Source: Marinosulfonomonas sp. (lineage in GTDB: Bacteria; Pseudomonadota; Alphaproteobacteria; Rhodobacterales; Rhodobacteraceae). Taken from it: a DNA stretch of 5,558 nt. Below the pieces are notes generated by a model. It had not been told where the DNA came from. It saw only the letters and a program-made list of their open reading frames with translations, and ran no database searches. Of the stretch, positions 1 to 5,463 are shown piece by piece. The DNA lies in assembly GCA_022712735.1 (NCBI GenBank), contig JAFLKA010000294.1, positions 1-5,558 of the forward strand, written 5' to 3'. The first letter of the stretch is position 1. Every line of letters begins with the position of its first letter. Position numbers and translations under genes: made by a program.

Positions 1-1
1 C

Positions 2-223
2 AAAGCTGCCGCTGATGGTCATCTGAAGGGTGTGCTGGGTTATACCGAAGTGCCGAATGTCTCGATCGACTTCAACCATGATCCGCATTCCTCGATCTTC
101 CACATGGACCAGACCAAGGTGGTTTCCGGCAACATGGTCCGTATCCTGACGTGGTATGACAACGAGTGGGGTTTCAGCAACCGCATGGCCGACACAGCCG
201 TCGCCATGGGAGCCTTGATCTAA
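2..223 (+). CDS. gap: Glyceraldehyde-3-phosphate dehydrogenase, C-terminal part (5' end outside window)
   Basis: This is the last 73 codons of a GAPDH, open from the window edge (first full codon at base 2) to TAA at 221-223. GAPDH oxidatively phosphorylates glyceraldehyde-3-phosphate to 1,3-bisphosphoglycerate with NAD(P), or runs in reverse in gluconeogenesis and the Calvin cycle, in the cytosol. Family signatures are clear: [20 protein letters not shown] and the C-terminal [20 protein letters not shown], whose YDNE Asn contacts the nicotinamide in known GAPDHs. The catalytic Cys and the Rossmann domain lie upstream and are not visible. The protein ends right after the usual C-terminal helix, with no added regulatory extension. 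Its stop shares one base with the pgk start, so the two are cotranslated. Cofactor preference and a Calvin versus glycolytic role cannot be read from this fragment. Confidence 0.96.
   Translation, partial: KAAADGHLKGVLGYTEVPNVSIDFNHDPHSSIFHMDQTKVVSGNMVRILTWYDNEWGFSNRMADTAVAMGALI
208..212 (+). promoter_or_regulatory. Ribosome binding site of pgk (GGGAG) inside the end of gap
   Basis: GGGAG ends 10 bases before ATG 223. It lies within the last gap codons and supports 223 as the pgk start rather than the in-frame ATG at 166. A terminating gap ribosome would release at this site, as expected for a TAATG overlap. Confidence 0.55.
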
Positions 224-1428
224 TGGGCATCGCGGCCATTACGGATATGGATGTGAAGGGTAAGTGCCTTGTGGTGCGCGCCGATCTGAACGTACCGTTC
301 CACACGGATGGCACGGTTTCGGACGCCACCCGCATCACGCGGTTCGCCGAGGGCATGCGCCCGCTGCTGGCCGCTGGTGCGTCGCTTGTGATCCTGACCC
401 ATCTGGGCCGTCCCAAAGGACAGCGCAATCCAGACCTTACGACCCAGTCGATCCAGTCGACATTGGCGGAAGCTTTGGGTGTGGACGTGGCGTTTAGCAG
501 TACTTGCATTGGCACCGATGCTGAAGCCGCCGCAGCCGCATTGAACGCTGGCGAAGTCCTGTTGTGCGAAAACGTGCGGTTCGAGCCGGGTGAAGAAGAA
601 AATGATCCGGCGCTGGCCGCACAATTCGCCCGCCTTGGCGACATCTACGTCAACGACGCATTTTCCTGTGCCCATCGTGCGCATGCCTCGACCGAAGCGA
701 TTGCAAGCCAGATGATCGCAACCGCTGGCCCCTTGATGCTGGGCGAGGTCACCGCATTGACCAAAGCATTAGAGAACCCCAAACACCCGTCTGTGGCAAT
801 TGTAGGCGGGGCCAAGGTTTCGTCGAAAATCTCGGTTCTAAAGAACCTTGTCGGCAAACTCGACGCGGTGATCATCGGCGGCGGCATGGCCAACACCTTC
901 CTGTTCGCCGATGGCGCACCGATGGGTAAATCGCTGCACGAGGCTGATCAAGTCGACACCGTGGCCGAAATTCGTGCCTTGGCAAAAAAGTCCGGCTGCA
1001 AGCTGTTGCTGCCCATCGACGTGGTGATTGCACGCGAATTCAAGGCCAATGCAAGGAAGCAGATCGTCGCCAATGACGCCTGCCCCGAGGACGCGATGAT
1101 ACTGGATGCCGGCCCCGAGGCCCTGCGTGATTTCGAGGCCGAACTGGCCAGCGCCCAGACCATCCTGTGGAACGGACCACTTGGCGCCTTTGAAATCCCG
1201 CCGTTTGACCATTCGACCAAAATGCTGGCCCGTGCGGCGGCTGATATGACCCGCGCAGGTCTGGCCGTGTCCGTGGCAGGTGGCGGCGATACCGTGGCCG
1301 CGCTGAATGTGGCCAACGCCGCTGATGACTTCACCTATGTCTCCACCGCCGGTGGGGCCTTTCTGGAATGGCTCGAGGGCAAAGAACTGCCCGGCCTTGC
1401 CGCACTCTCGCGTGCAAAAGCAGCTTAA
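223..1428 (+). CDS. pgk: Phosphoglycerate kinase
   Basis: A 401-residue cytosolic kinase that transfers phosphate between 1,3-bisphosphoglycerate and ADP, in either direction. It has the full two-domain PGK layout. The N-terminal substrate domain carries the signature around residues 14-25 (KCLVVRADLNVP, with R19, D21 and N23), LTHLGRPKG at 58-66, ENVRF at 116-120 and NDAFSCAHRAHAS at 144-156. The C-terminal nucleotide domain carries VGGAKVSSK at 194-202, IIGGGMANTF at 217-226, WNGPLGAFE at 316-324, GGGDT at 353-357 and the closing STAGGAFLEWLEGKELPG. Length is normal for the family. The start is set at 223 because the family N-terminus (…DMDVKGK) follows within 8 residues, an SD lies 10 bases upstream, and an earlier ATG at 166 would add 19 residues that read the gap end in another frame. 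It follows gap with a one-base overlap and precedes fba by 18 bases. No key residue appears to be missing. Confidence 0.98.
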   Translation: MGIAAITDMDVKGKCLVVRADLNVPFHTDGTVSDATRITRFAEGMRPLLAAGASLVILTHLGRPKGQRNPDLTTQSIQSTLAEALGVDVAFSSTCIGTDAEAAAAALNAGEVLLCENVRFEPGEEENDPALAAQFARLGDIYVNDAFSCAHRAHASTEAIASQMIATAGPLMLGEVTALTKALENPKHPSVAIVGGAKVSSKISVLKNLVGKLDAVIIGGGMANTFLFADGAPMGKSLHEADQVDTVAEIRALAKKSGCKLLLPIDVVIAREFKANARKQIVANDACPEDAMILDAGPEALRDFEAELASAQTILWNGPLGAFEIPPFDHSTKMLARAAADMTRAGLAVSVAGGGDTVAALNVANAADDFTYVSTAGGAFLEWLEGKELPGLAALSRAKAA

Positions 1429-1446
1429 TCTTAAGGACTTAACAAC

Positions 1447-2511
1447 ATGGCACTTATCACACTACGTCAACTGCTGGACCACGCCGCCGAGAATGACTAC
1501 GGCGTGCCTGCGTTCAACATCAACAACATGGAACAGGGTCTGGCGATCATGCGCGCGGCTGACGAATGCAACGCGCCGGTGATCATGCAAGCCTCGCGCG
1601 GTGCGCGGTCTTATGCGGGTGACATCATGCTGCGCCATATGATTCAGGCGCTGGCTGAAATGTATCCGCATATTCCACTGTGTATGCATCAGGACCACGG
1701 CAATAACGAGGCCACATGTTCCTCGGCGATCCGCCACGGTTTCACCTCGGTGATGATGGACGGATCATTGCTGGCCGACATGAAAACCCCTGCCGATTTT
1801 GACTATAACGTCGACATCACCGAGCGCGTATCGCGCATGGCGCATTGGGTTGGCGCCTCGGTTGAAGGTGAGTTGGGCGTGCTGGGTTCGCTGGAAACCG
1901 GCGAAGCGGCTGAGGAAGACGGATCAGGCGCAGTTGGCAAACTGTCGATGGAACAACTGTTGACCGATCCTGATGAAGCGGTTGAATTTGTCAAGAAAAC
2001 CAAAGTGGACGCGCTGGCAATCGCTTGCGGCACCTCGCACGGCGCATACAAGTTTTCGAGCAAACCCACAGGCGAGACATTGGCCATGAGCCAGATTGCG
2101 GCAATCCACGCCAAGCTGCCAAGCACTCACCTTGTGATGCACGGCTCAAGCTCGGTGCCGCAATACCTGCAAGACCTGATCAACAAATACGGCGGCGAGA
2201 TGCCACAAACCTATGGCGTTCCGGTCGAGGAAATCGAAAAGGGCATCAAAATGGGCGTGCGCAAGGTGAATATCGACACCGACAACCGCATGGCGCTGAC
2301 TGGACAGTTCCGCAAAGTGGCAGCGGAAAACCCGACCGAGTTTGACCCGCGCAAATTCATGATCCCTGCGATGGCAGAAATGCAAAAACTGGTCAAAGAC
2401 CGGTTCGAGCGCTTCGGCACCGCTGGCAATGCCGCAAAAATGACCGTCATCCCGATGGATGACATGGCCAAGCGTTATGCCGACGGATCACTTGACCCGC
2501 AAATCGCCTGA
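1447..2511 (+). CDS. fba: Fructose-bisphosphate aldolase, class II, Calvin-cycle subtype
   Basis: A 354-residue zinc-dependent aldolase that condenses or splits fructose-1,6-bisphosphate from or to dihydroxyacetone phosphate and glyceraldehyde-3-phosphate. In CBB organisms it also acts on sedoheptulose-1,7-bisphosphate (family knowledge). Visible motifs: [10 protein letters not shown] near 21-30; HQDHG at 81-85, with probable catalytic D83 and zinc ligand H84; the signature [11 protein letters not shown] at 140-150; GTSHG at 195-199 (H198); MHGSSS at 231-236 (H232); and NIDTDNRMA at 275-283 for phosphate binding. H84, H198 and H232 fit the three class II zinc histidines. AAGGA at 1433-1437, nine bases before ATG, supports the start. 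The length and motif style match the subtype often named CbbA, but that subtype also occurs in heterotrophs, so the name does not prove CO2 fixation. It ends 105 bases before rpe; the gap holds a three-stem inverted repeat. Confidence 0.97.
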   Translation: MALITLRQLLDHAAENDYGVPAFNINNMEQGLAIMRAADECNAPVIMQASRGARSYAGDIMLRHMIQALAEMYPHIPLCMHQDHGNNEATCSSAIRHGFTSVMMDGSLLADMKTPADFDYNVDITERVSRMAHWVGASVEGELGVLGSLETGEAAEEDGSGAVGKLSMEQLLTDPDEAVEFVKKTKVDALAIACGTSHGAYKFSSKPTGETLAMSQIAAIHAKLPSTHLVMHGSSSVPQYLQDLINKYGGEMPQTYGVPVEEIEKGIKMGVRKVNIDTDNRMALTGQFRKVAAENPTEFDPRKFMIPAMAEMQKLVKDRFERFGTAGNAAKMTVIPMDDMAKRYADGSLDPQIA

Positions 2512-2518
2512 ACCTAAA

Positions 2519-2587
2519 CGCGGGGGGAGACACCGATTTCTTTGAAAGAAATCGAACCGGAGTTTTTGAAAAACTCCGCCCCCCGCG
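2519..2587 (+). repeat. Nested inverted repeats forming a three-way junction between fba and rpe
   Basis: An outer perfect 9-bp stem pairs 2519-2527 (CGCGGGGGG) with 2579-2587 (CCCCCCGCG). It encloses two 19-base odd palindromes. Hairpin A, 2535-2553, has arms GATTTCTTT and AAAGAAATC around one central G. Hairpin B, 2559-2577, has arms GGAGTTTTT and AAAAACTCC around one central G, and one further C-G pair (2558/2578) extends it. Both tips read TTTGAAA. The unpaired joints are 2528-2534 and 2554-2557. No T-run follows, so it is not a standard Rho-independent terminator. Plausible roles are an mRNA stability or processing element that sets fba versus rpe levels, an attenuator, a protein-binding DNA palindrome, or a member of a dispersed repeat family. 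The structure is directly visible; the role is inferred. Confidence 0.85.
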
Positions 2588-2616
2588 CAGACCGCAAACA
2601 AAACAGGAAATGAACC

Positions 2617-3306
2617 ATGTCCTTTGACCGCTCCATCAAAATTGCCCCCTCCATCCTGTCGGCAGATTTCGCCAACCTTGGCGCTGAAATCCGCGCGGTC
2701 GAGGATCAGGGATGCGACTGGATTCACGTTGACCCGATGGATGGGCATTTTGTGCCTAACCTGACAATCGGCCCCAACGTCGTCGCCGCCATCCGTCCAC
2801 ATGTAAAAACCTTCATGGATGTGCATCTGATGATTGCACCTGCCGACCCCTATATCGAAGCCTTCGCCAAGGCAGGCTCCGACATGATCACGGTCCACGC
2901 CGAGGCTGGCCCACACCTGCAACGGTCCCTGCAAAGCATCCGCGATCTGGGTAAAATGTCGGGCGTGGCGCTAAATATGACAACGCCGATTGCCACCGTT
3001 GAGCACATTCTGGATACCATTGACATGGTGTTGATCATGACGATCAATCCCGGTTTTGGCGGTCAGAAATTCAACCACCCGATGATCGAAAAAGTGCGCC
3101 AGATGCGCGCGATGATCGGGGAGCGCCCGATCCACATTCAGGTGGATGGCGGCATCACTCCCGAAACCGCCCCCTTGGTGGCGGCTGCCGGTGCCGATGT
3201 GCTGGTCGCCGGTTCCGCCGTATTCAACGGCGGTTCCGTTGATAACCCCGAGGTTTATGGCAAAAACATCCGCGCCATCCGCGACGCGGCCTCTGCTGCA
3301 CTATAG
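2617..3306 (+). CDS. rpe: Ribulose-phosphate 3-epimerase
   Basis: A 229-residue TIM-barrel metalloenzyme that interconverts D-ribulose-5-phosphate and D-xylulose-5-phosphate in the pentose phosphate and Calvin pathways. Motifs: APSILSADFANLG at 10-22, IHVDPMDGHFVPNLTIGP at 36-53, DVHLMI at 68-73, NPGFGGQ at 144-150, QVDGGI at 175-180, and the phosphate-binding AGSAVF near 198-203. By family alignment the metal/catalytic residues are H37, D39, H70 and D177, and all are present. AGGA at 2605-2608, eight bases before ATG, fixes the start. Two loops differ from the forms I expect: position 40 is Pro where Val is usual (HVDVMDG), and ALNMTTP replaces ALNPATP. Neither removes a metal ligand. It lies 105 bases after fba, probably on the same transcript, and a terminator follows 40 bases after its stop. 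In CBB operons this gene is called cbbE. Confidence 0.96.
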   Translation: MSFDRSIKIAPSILSADFANLGAEIRAVEDQGCDWIHVDPMDGHFVPNLTIGPNVVAAIRPHVKTFMDVHLMIAPADPYIEAFAKAGSDMITVHAEAGPHLQRSLQSIRDLGKMSGVALNMTTPIATVEHILDTIDMVLIMTINPGFGGQKFNHPMIEKVRQMRAMIGERPIHIQVDGGITPETAPLVAAAGADVLVAGSAVFNGGSVDNPEVYGKNIRAIRDAASAAL

Positions 3307-3346
3307 CGACGACCAGAAGGTCCGCGCGAACGAGCCTTCCAAAACT

Positions 3347-3379
3347 CGGCCTGTCAGATTAAACCTGACAGGTCGTTTT
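3347..3379 (+). terminator. Rho-independent terminator after rpe
   Basis: The perfect 8-bp stem CCTGTCAG (3350-3357) / CTGACAGG (3365-3372) has a 7-base loop. G-U, G-C and C-G pairs at the base extend it to 11 bp (3347-3375). TTTT follows at 3376-3379. The T-run is short, but position and stem fit the end of the gap-pgk-fba-rpe transcript. It implies that the next gene is transcribed mainly from its own promoter. Confidence 0.72.
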
Positions 3380-3402
3380 AGAACGCTTCCAGTTAACCTT
3401 GG

Positions 3403-3437
3403 ATCGGAATTCACCCCAATTGAGGGCGAATTCCGAT
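3403..3437. repeat. Inverted repeat ATCGGAATTC / GAATTCCGAT upstream of the thioredoxin-like gene
   Basis: Perfect 10-base arms at 3403-3412 and 3428-3437 enclose 15 bases. After one A·C mismatch, three more C-G pairs (3414-3416/3424-3426) can form, leaving a 7-base loop. Only a weak CTCTTT stretch follows, so a second terminator is possible but not convincing. It lies 24 bases past the terminator T-run and 52 bases before the next ATG, where an operator or 5'-UTR structure would sit. The symmetry is certain; the function is unknown. Confidence 0.7.
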
Positions 3438-3453
3438 GCTCTTTATGTCAATG

Positions 3454-3481
3454 CAAACTGGAAACACTTTAACAAACTGGA
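3454..3481 (+). repeat. Direct repeat CAAACTGGA, two copies 19 bases apart
   Basis: CAAACTGGA occurs at 3454-3462 and again at 3473-3481. The second copy carries most of the GGAG Shine-Dalgarno of the following gene. The 19-base period is close to two helical turns. It could be a paired regulator site, a tandem RNA-binding site near the start codon, or chance. Confidence 0.55.
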
Positions 3482-3482
3482 G
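3479..3482 (+). promoter_or_regulatory. Ribosome binding site (GGAG) that sets the thioredoxin-like start
   Basis: GGAG lies seven bases before ATG 3490. This favours that start over the in-frame ATGs at 3436 and 3445, which have no good SD and would add residues (MLFMSMQTGNT…) unlike the family. Confidence 0.6.
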
Positions 3483-3489
3483 AACCATC

Positions 3490-4032
3490 ATGGCTGTCAC
3501 CCCCCCCGTCTGCGATTTCAACTGGCCAGCGCCCGATTTCAGCCTGCCCGCCACCGATGGCAAAACCTATTCGCTGAATGATCTAAAGGGCGAGAACGGC
3601 ACGCTGGTGATGTTCATCTGCAACCACTGCCCCTATGTGATTTCCATCATGGATAAACTGGTGCGGGATGCGCGCGATTTGCAAAAACTGGGCATCAGCG
3701 TGATTGCGATCAACGCCAATGACGCCGATGAATACCCCGATGACAGTTTCGAGAACATGCAAAAACAGGACTTCCCGTTCCCGTATCTGCACGACGAAAG
3801 CCAAACAGTGGCCCGCAGCTATGACGCCGCCTGCACACCGGATTTCTTTGGCTTTAACGCCGATATGGGTCTGCAATACCGTGGCCGTCTGGATTCGTCC
3901 GGCCGTAACGCCGGTGCTGACGATCTGACCCGCGATTTATATCTGGCAATGAAACAGGTCGCCGAAACAGGTGCTGGACCCGCAGATCAAATCCCCTCAA
4001 TGGGCTGCTCAATCAAATGGAAAACCGCATGA
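3490..4032 (+). CDS. Thioredoxin-fold, peroxiredoxin-like (PRX_like1-type) protein
   Basis: A 180-residue cytosolic protein of the AhpC/TSA-redoxin fold. I see no signal peptide or membrane segment. The N-terminal APDFSLPATDGKTYSL (14-29) is the usual redoxin entry strand and loop. FICNHCPYV at 42-50 gives a CxxC motif (C44, C47) at the thioredoxin active-site position, and CTPDFFGF at 115-122 supplies the cis-Pro (P117). YLHDESQ at 99-105 and the C-terminal PSMGCSIKWK, with C173, are typical of this subgroup. The family is related to thiol peroxidases and thioredoxins, but its substrate is not established as far as I know, so peroxidase, reductase or redox-sensor roles remain open. It follows a terminator and a 183-base leader, so it probably heads its own transcript. 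Its stop overlaps the gph start (ATGA), which ties its expression to two sugar-phosphate phosphatases. Confidence 0.88.
   Translation: MAVTPPVCDFNWPAPDFSLPATDGKTYSLNDLKGENGTLVMFICNHCPYVISIMDKLVRDARDLQKLGISVIAINANDADEYPDDSFENMQKQDFPFPYLHDESQTVARSYDAACTPDFFGFNADMGLQYRGRLDSSGRNAGADDLTRDLYLAMKQVAETGAGPADQIPSMGCSIKWKTA
4019..4021 (+). promoter_or_regulatory. Ribosome binding site (GGA) favouring the gph start at 4029
   Basis: GGAAAA begins at 4019, inside the end of the upstream gene; its GGA core lies seven bases before ATG 4029. The alternative ATG 4017 has no comparable SD and would overlap the upstream gene by 16 bases instead of forming ATGA. Confidence 0.45.
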
Positions 4033-4679
4033 TACCTATCGTTTTTGACCTCGACGGCACGCTGATCCACAGCGCGCCCGATCTGCACGCGGCCTGCGTA
4101 AAAATGCTGGCCGATGCCGGTGCCCCGACGCCTGATCTGGCAACCGTCACCAGCTATATCGGCAATGGCGTGCCCAAACTGGTGGAGCGCGCAATCGCAA
4201 ACGCGGACCTGCCGACCGAGGATCACGCCCAATGCGTTAAGGTCTTTATGTCCTATTATGACGCTGATCCGGCAACCCTGACCACGCTTTATCCTAACTT
4301 GCTGACGTTGCTAAACGCGCTCAAGGCCAAGGGCCACAAAATGGCCGTCTGCACCAATAAACCGGAAGCTCCGGCCCGCGTGATCCTGAAACTGCTGGAT
4401 ATCGAGGATTTCTTTGAGGTGGTTGTCGGCGGCGATACCATGCCCACCCATAAACCCGATCCCGCACCTTTGCATGAATGCCTCAGACTGATGGGCGTAG
4501 AAACCTGCCTTTATGTTGGCGACAGCGAGGTCGATGCCGAAACCGCGGATCGTGCCAAAATGCCAATGGCACTGTTCACCGACGGCTATCGCAAGGTTCC
4601 TGTGGCCGAGCTACCACATGATTTCGCCTTTGACGATTTTGCGCAGCTTGGCCCCTATATCGAAACCCTCTCTTCATGA
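4029..4679 (+). CDS. gph: Phosphoglycolate phosphatase (HAD superfamily)
   Basis: A 216-residue HAD hydrolase expected to dephosphorylate 2-phosphoglycolate to glycolate, the RuBisCO-oxygenase by-product that also arises in DNA repair. HAD motifs in order: I, FDLDGTL at 6-12 (nucleophile D7, acid/base D9); II, VCTN at 107-110 (T109); III, HKPDP at 141-145 (K142); IV, VGDSEVD at 163-169 (D165, D169). The helical cap has IHSAPDLHAA after motif I and YIGNGVPKLVERA at 43-55, as in Gph/CbbZ proteins. The start at 4029 is chosen because it overlaps the upstream TGA as ATGA, has an SD at seven bases, and begins right before the first HAD strand; the 4017 ATG would add MENR. The stop overlaps the cbbY start (ATGA). 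Specificity is inferred from family and context; another small phosphoester is possible. Confidence 0.9.
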   Translation: MIPIVFDLDGTLIHSAPDLHAACVKMLADAGAPTPDLATVTSYIGNGVPKLVERAIANADLPTEDHAQCVKVFMSYYDADPATLTTLYPNLLTLLNALKAKGHKMAVCTNKPEAPARVILKLLDIEDFFEVVVGGDTMPTHKPDPAPLHECLRLMGVETCLYVGDSEVDAETADRAKMPMALFTDGYRKVPVAELPHDFAFDDFAQLGPYIETLSS

Positions 4680-5362
4680 CCCTGAAGGCCTTGATTTTCG
4701 ACGTCGACGGCACCTTGGCCGAAACCGAAGAAGCCCACCGCGCGGCGTTCAATTCTACATTTAAGGCATGGGGGCTGGGCTGGAACTGGTCGGTAGATGA
4801 CTATCGAACCTTGCTAAAAACCACCGGTGGCAAAGAACGCATGCGCGCGCATCAAACCACTTTGCCAGACGGCCAGCGCCGCCTGTCGGACGACGAGATC
4901 GCCAGATTGCACATCGCGAAAACCGCCGCTTACGGCGCCATTCTTGCCTCAGGCCAACTGGAATTGCGCGAAGGGGTGGCCGACCTGATCATTGCAGCCC
5001 GTGCGCGTGGCCTGAAGGTCGCCGTCGCCACCACCACCACCACCCCGAATGTCGAAGCATTGTGCCAATGTTGCTGGGGCAAACCGGCGTTAGAGGTGTT
5101 TGATCACGTCGCCGCAGGCGACATGGTGAAACAGAAAAAACCCGCCCCCGACGTGTTCCTGCTGGCGCTAGAACAGCTGGGCCTGCCCGCTGATGCCTGT
5201 ATCGCATTCGAGGATAGCCGCAATGGTGTGTTTTCTGCTCTGGGTGCAGATCTGCCCGTGCTGGTCACCCCCTCGGCCTACACCGACACGGATGACTTCA
5301 GCGATGCAAACTGGGTGATCCCGACACTAGAGGCCAAACACCTACCCTCGGAATTACTCTAA
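4676..5362 (+). CDS. cbbY: CbbY-type HAD phosphatase (xylulose-1,5-bisphosphate phosphatase)
   Basis: A 228-residue HAD hydrolase of the CbbY group. Characterised CbbY enzymes from Rhodobacter and plants remove xylulose-1,5-bisphosphate, a misfire product that inhibits RuBisCO, by converting it to xylulose-5-phosphate. The hallmark FDVDGTLAETEEAH is at 8-21, giving D9 and D11 as catalytic aspartates and E18 and H21 as likely substrate contacts. DYRTLLKTTGGKER at 42-55 is the CbbY cap signature. Motif II lies in VAVATTTTTPN (115-125), motif III is KKPAPD (K155), and motif IV is FEDSRNG at 178-184. Five consecutive Thr residues at motif II come from five ACC codons. The start overlaps the gph stop as ATGA with no good SD in front, so translation probably depends on reinitiation. 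A hairpin with a T-run follows 43 bases after the stop. No RuBisCO gene is in the window, so the link to CO2 fixation rests on family identity and neighbours. Confidence 0.93.
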   Translation: MTLKALIFDVDGTLAETEEAHRAAFNSTFKAWGLGWNWSVDDYRTLLKTTGGKERMRAHQTTLPDGQRRLSDDEIARLHIAKTAAYGAILASGQLELREGVADLIIAARARGLKVAVATTTTTPNVEALCQCCWGKPALEVFDHVAAGDMVKQKKPAPDVFLLALEQLGLPADACIAFEDSRNGVFSALGADLPVLVTPSAYTDTDDFSDANWVIPTLEAKHLPSELL

Positions 5363-5371
5363 ACTTCCCAC

Positions 5372-5403
5372 ATTTTCGTTCCATAAATATCCGCGCCGCA
5401 GGC
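5372..5403 (+). repeat. Possible dispersed intergenic repeat, AT-rich head of a compound element
   Basis: The stretch beginning ATTTTCGTTCCATAAATATC and running into GCGCCGCAGGC resembles, from memory, short repeats that often follow genes in Rhodobacterales (a TTCCAAAATA-like head joined to a GCCGCAGGC tail). Two hairpins follow it directly. One copy in one window cannot prove repetition. Confidence 0.35.
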
Positions 5404-5405
5404 AC

Positions 5406-5433
5406 CACTTTGCCCCGCAGGGGCAAAGTGTTT
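5406..5433 (+). terminator. Rho-independent terminator after cbbY
   Basis: The perfect 11-bp stem CACTTTGCCCC (5406-5416) / GGGGCAAAGTG (5420-5430) has a GCA triloop and is followed by TTT at 5431-5433. The stem is strong and the T-run short. It sits 43 bases past the cbbY stop, between convergent genes, and so fits the end of the thioredoxin-like-gph-cbbY transcript. On the - strand no T-run follows it. Confidence 0.65.
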
Positions 5434-5462
5434 GGGGCGACACGCGTAGCGTGGCGCAACCC
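5434..5462. repeat. Second hairpin, abutting the convergent gene's stop
   Basis: CACGC (5441-5445) pairs with GCGTG (5449-5453) around a GTA loop. After an A·G mismatch, GCG (5437-5439) pairs with CGC (5455-5457), then past a two-base AA bulge GGG (5434-5436) pairs with CCC (5460-5462). It lies one base beyond the stop codon of the - strand gene and could protect or end that transcript. No T-run accompanies it in either direction. Confidence 0.55.
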
Positions 5463-5463
5463 C

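Noticed and set aside
166..222. An N-terminal extension of pgk from ATG 166
   Set aside because: It would translate the end of gap in another frame and add 19 residues unlike PGK. ATG 223 has an SD and gives the family N-terminus.
174..1334. Long - strand open frames opposite pgk
   Set aside because: They are antisense shadows of a high-GC coding region with clear PGK motifs and show no recognisable protein features.
3311..3339. Alternative small hairpins after rpe (GACC/GGTC at 3311-3322 versus GAAGG/CCTTC at 3316-3339), as in an attenuator
   Set aside because: Stems of four and five base pairs arise easily by chance, and no leader peptide or ligand site is visible.
3420..3448. A promoter with TTGAGG as -35 and TTTATG or TTATGT as -10 before the thioredoxin-like gene
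   Set aside because: The -10 matches the consensus at three positions or fewer, and the -35 lies inside the inverted repeat. A promoter is expected here but I cannot place it.
3436..3489. An upstream start of the thioredoxin-like gene at 3436
   Set aside because: It begins inside the inverted repeat, lacks an SD and adds residues outside the family alignment. ATG 3490 has GGAG seven bases upstream.
4017..4028. A gph start at ATG 4017
   Set aside because: It has no clear SD. ATG 4029 gives an ATGA overlap and begins at the first HAD strand.
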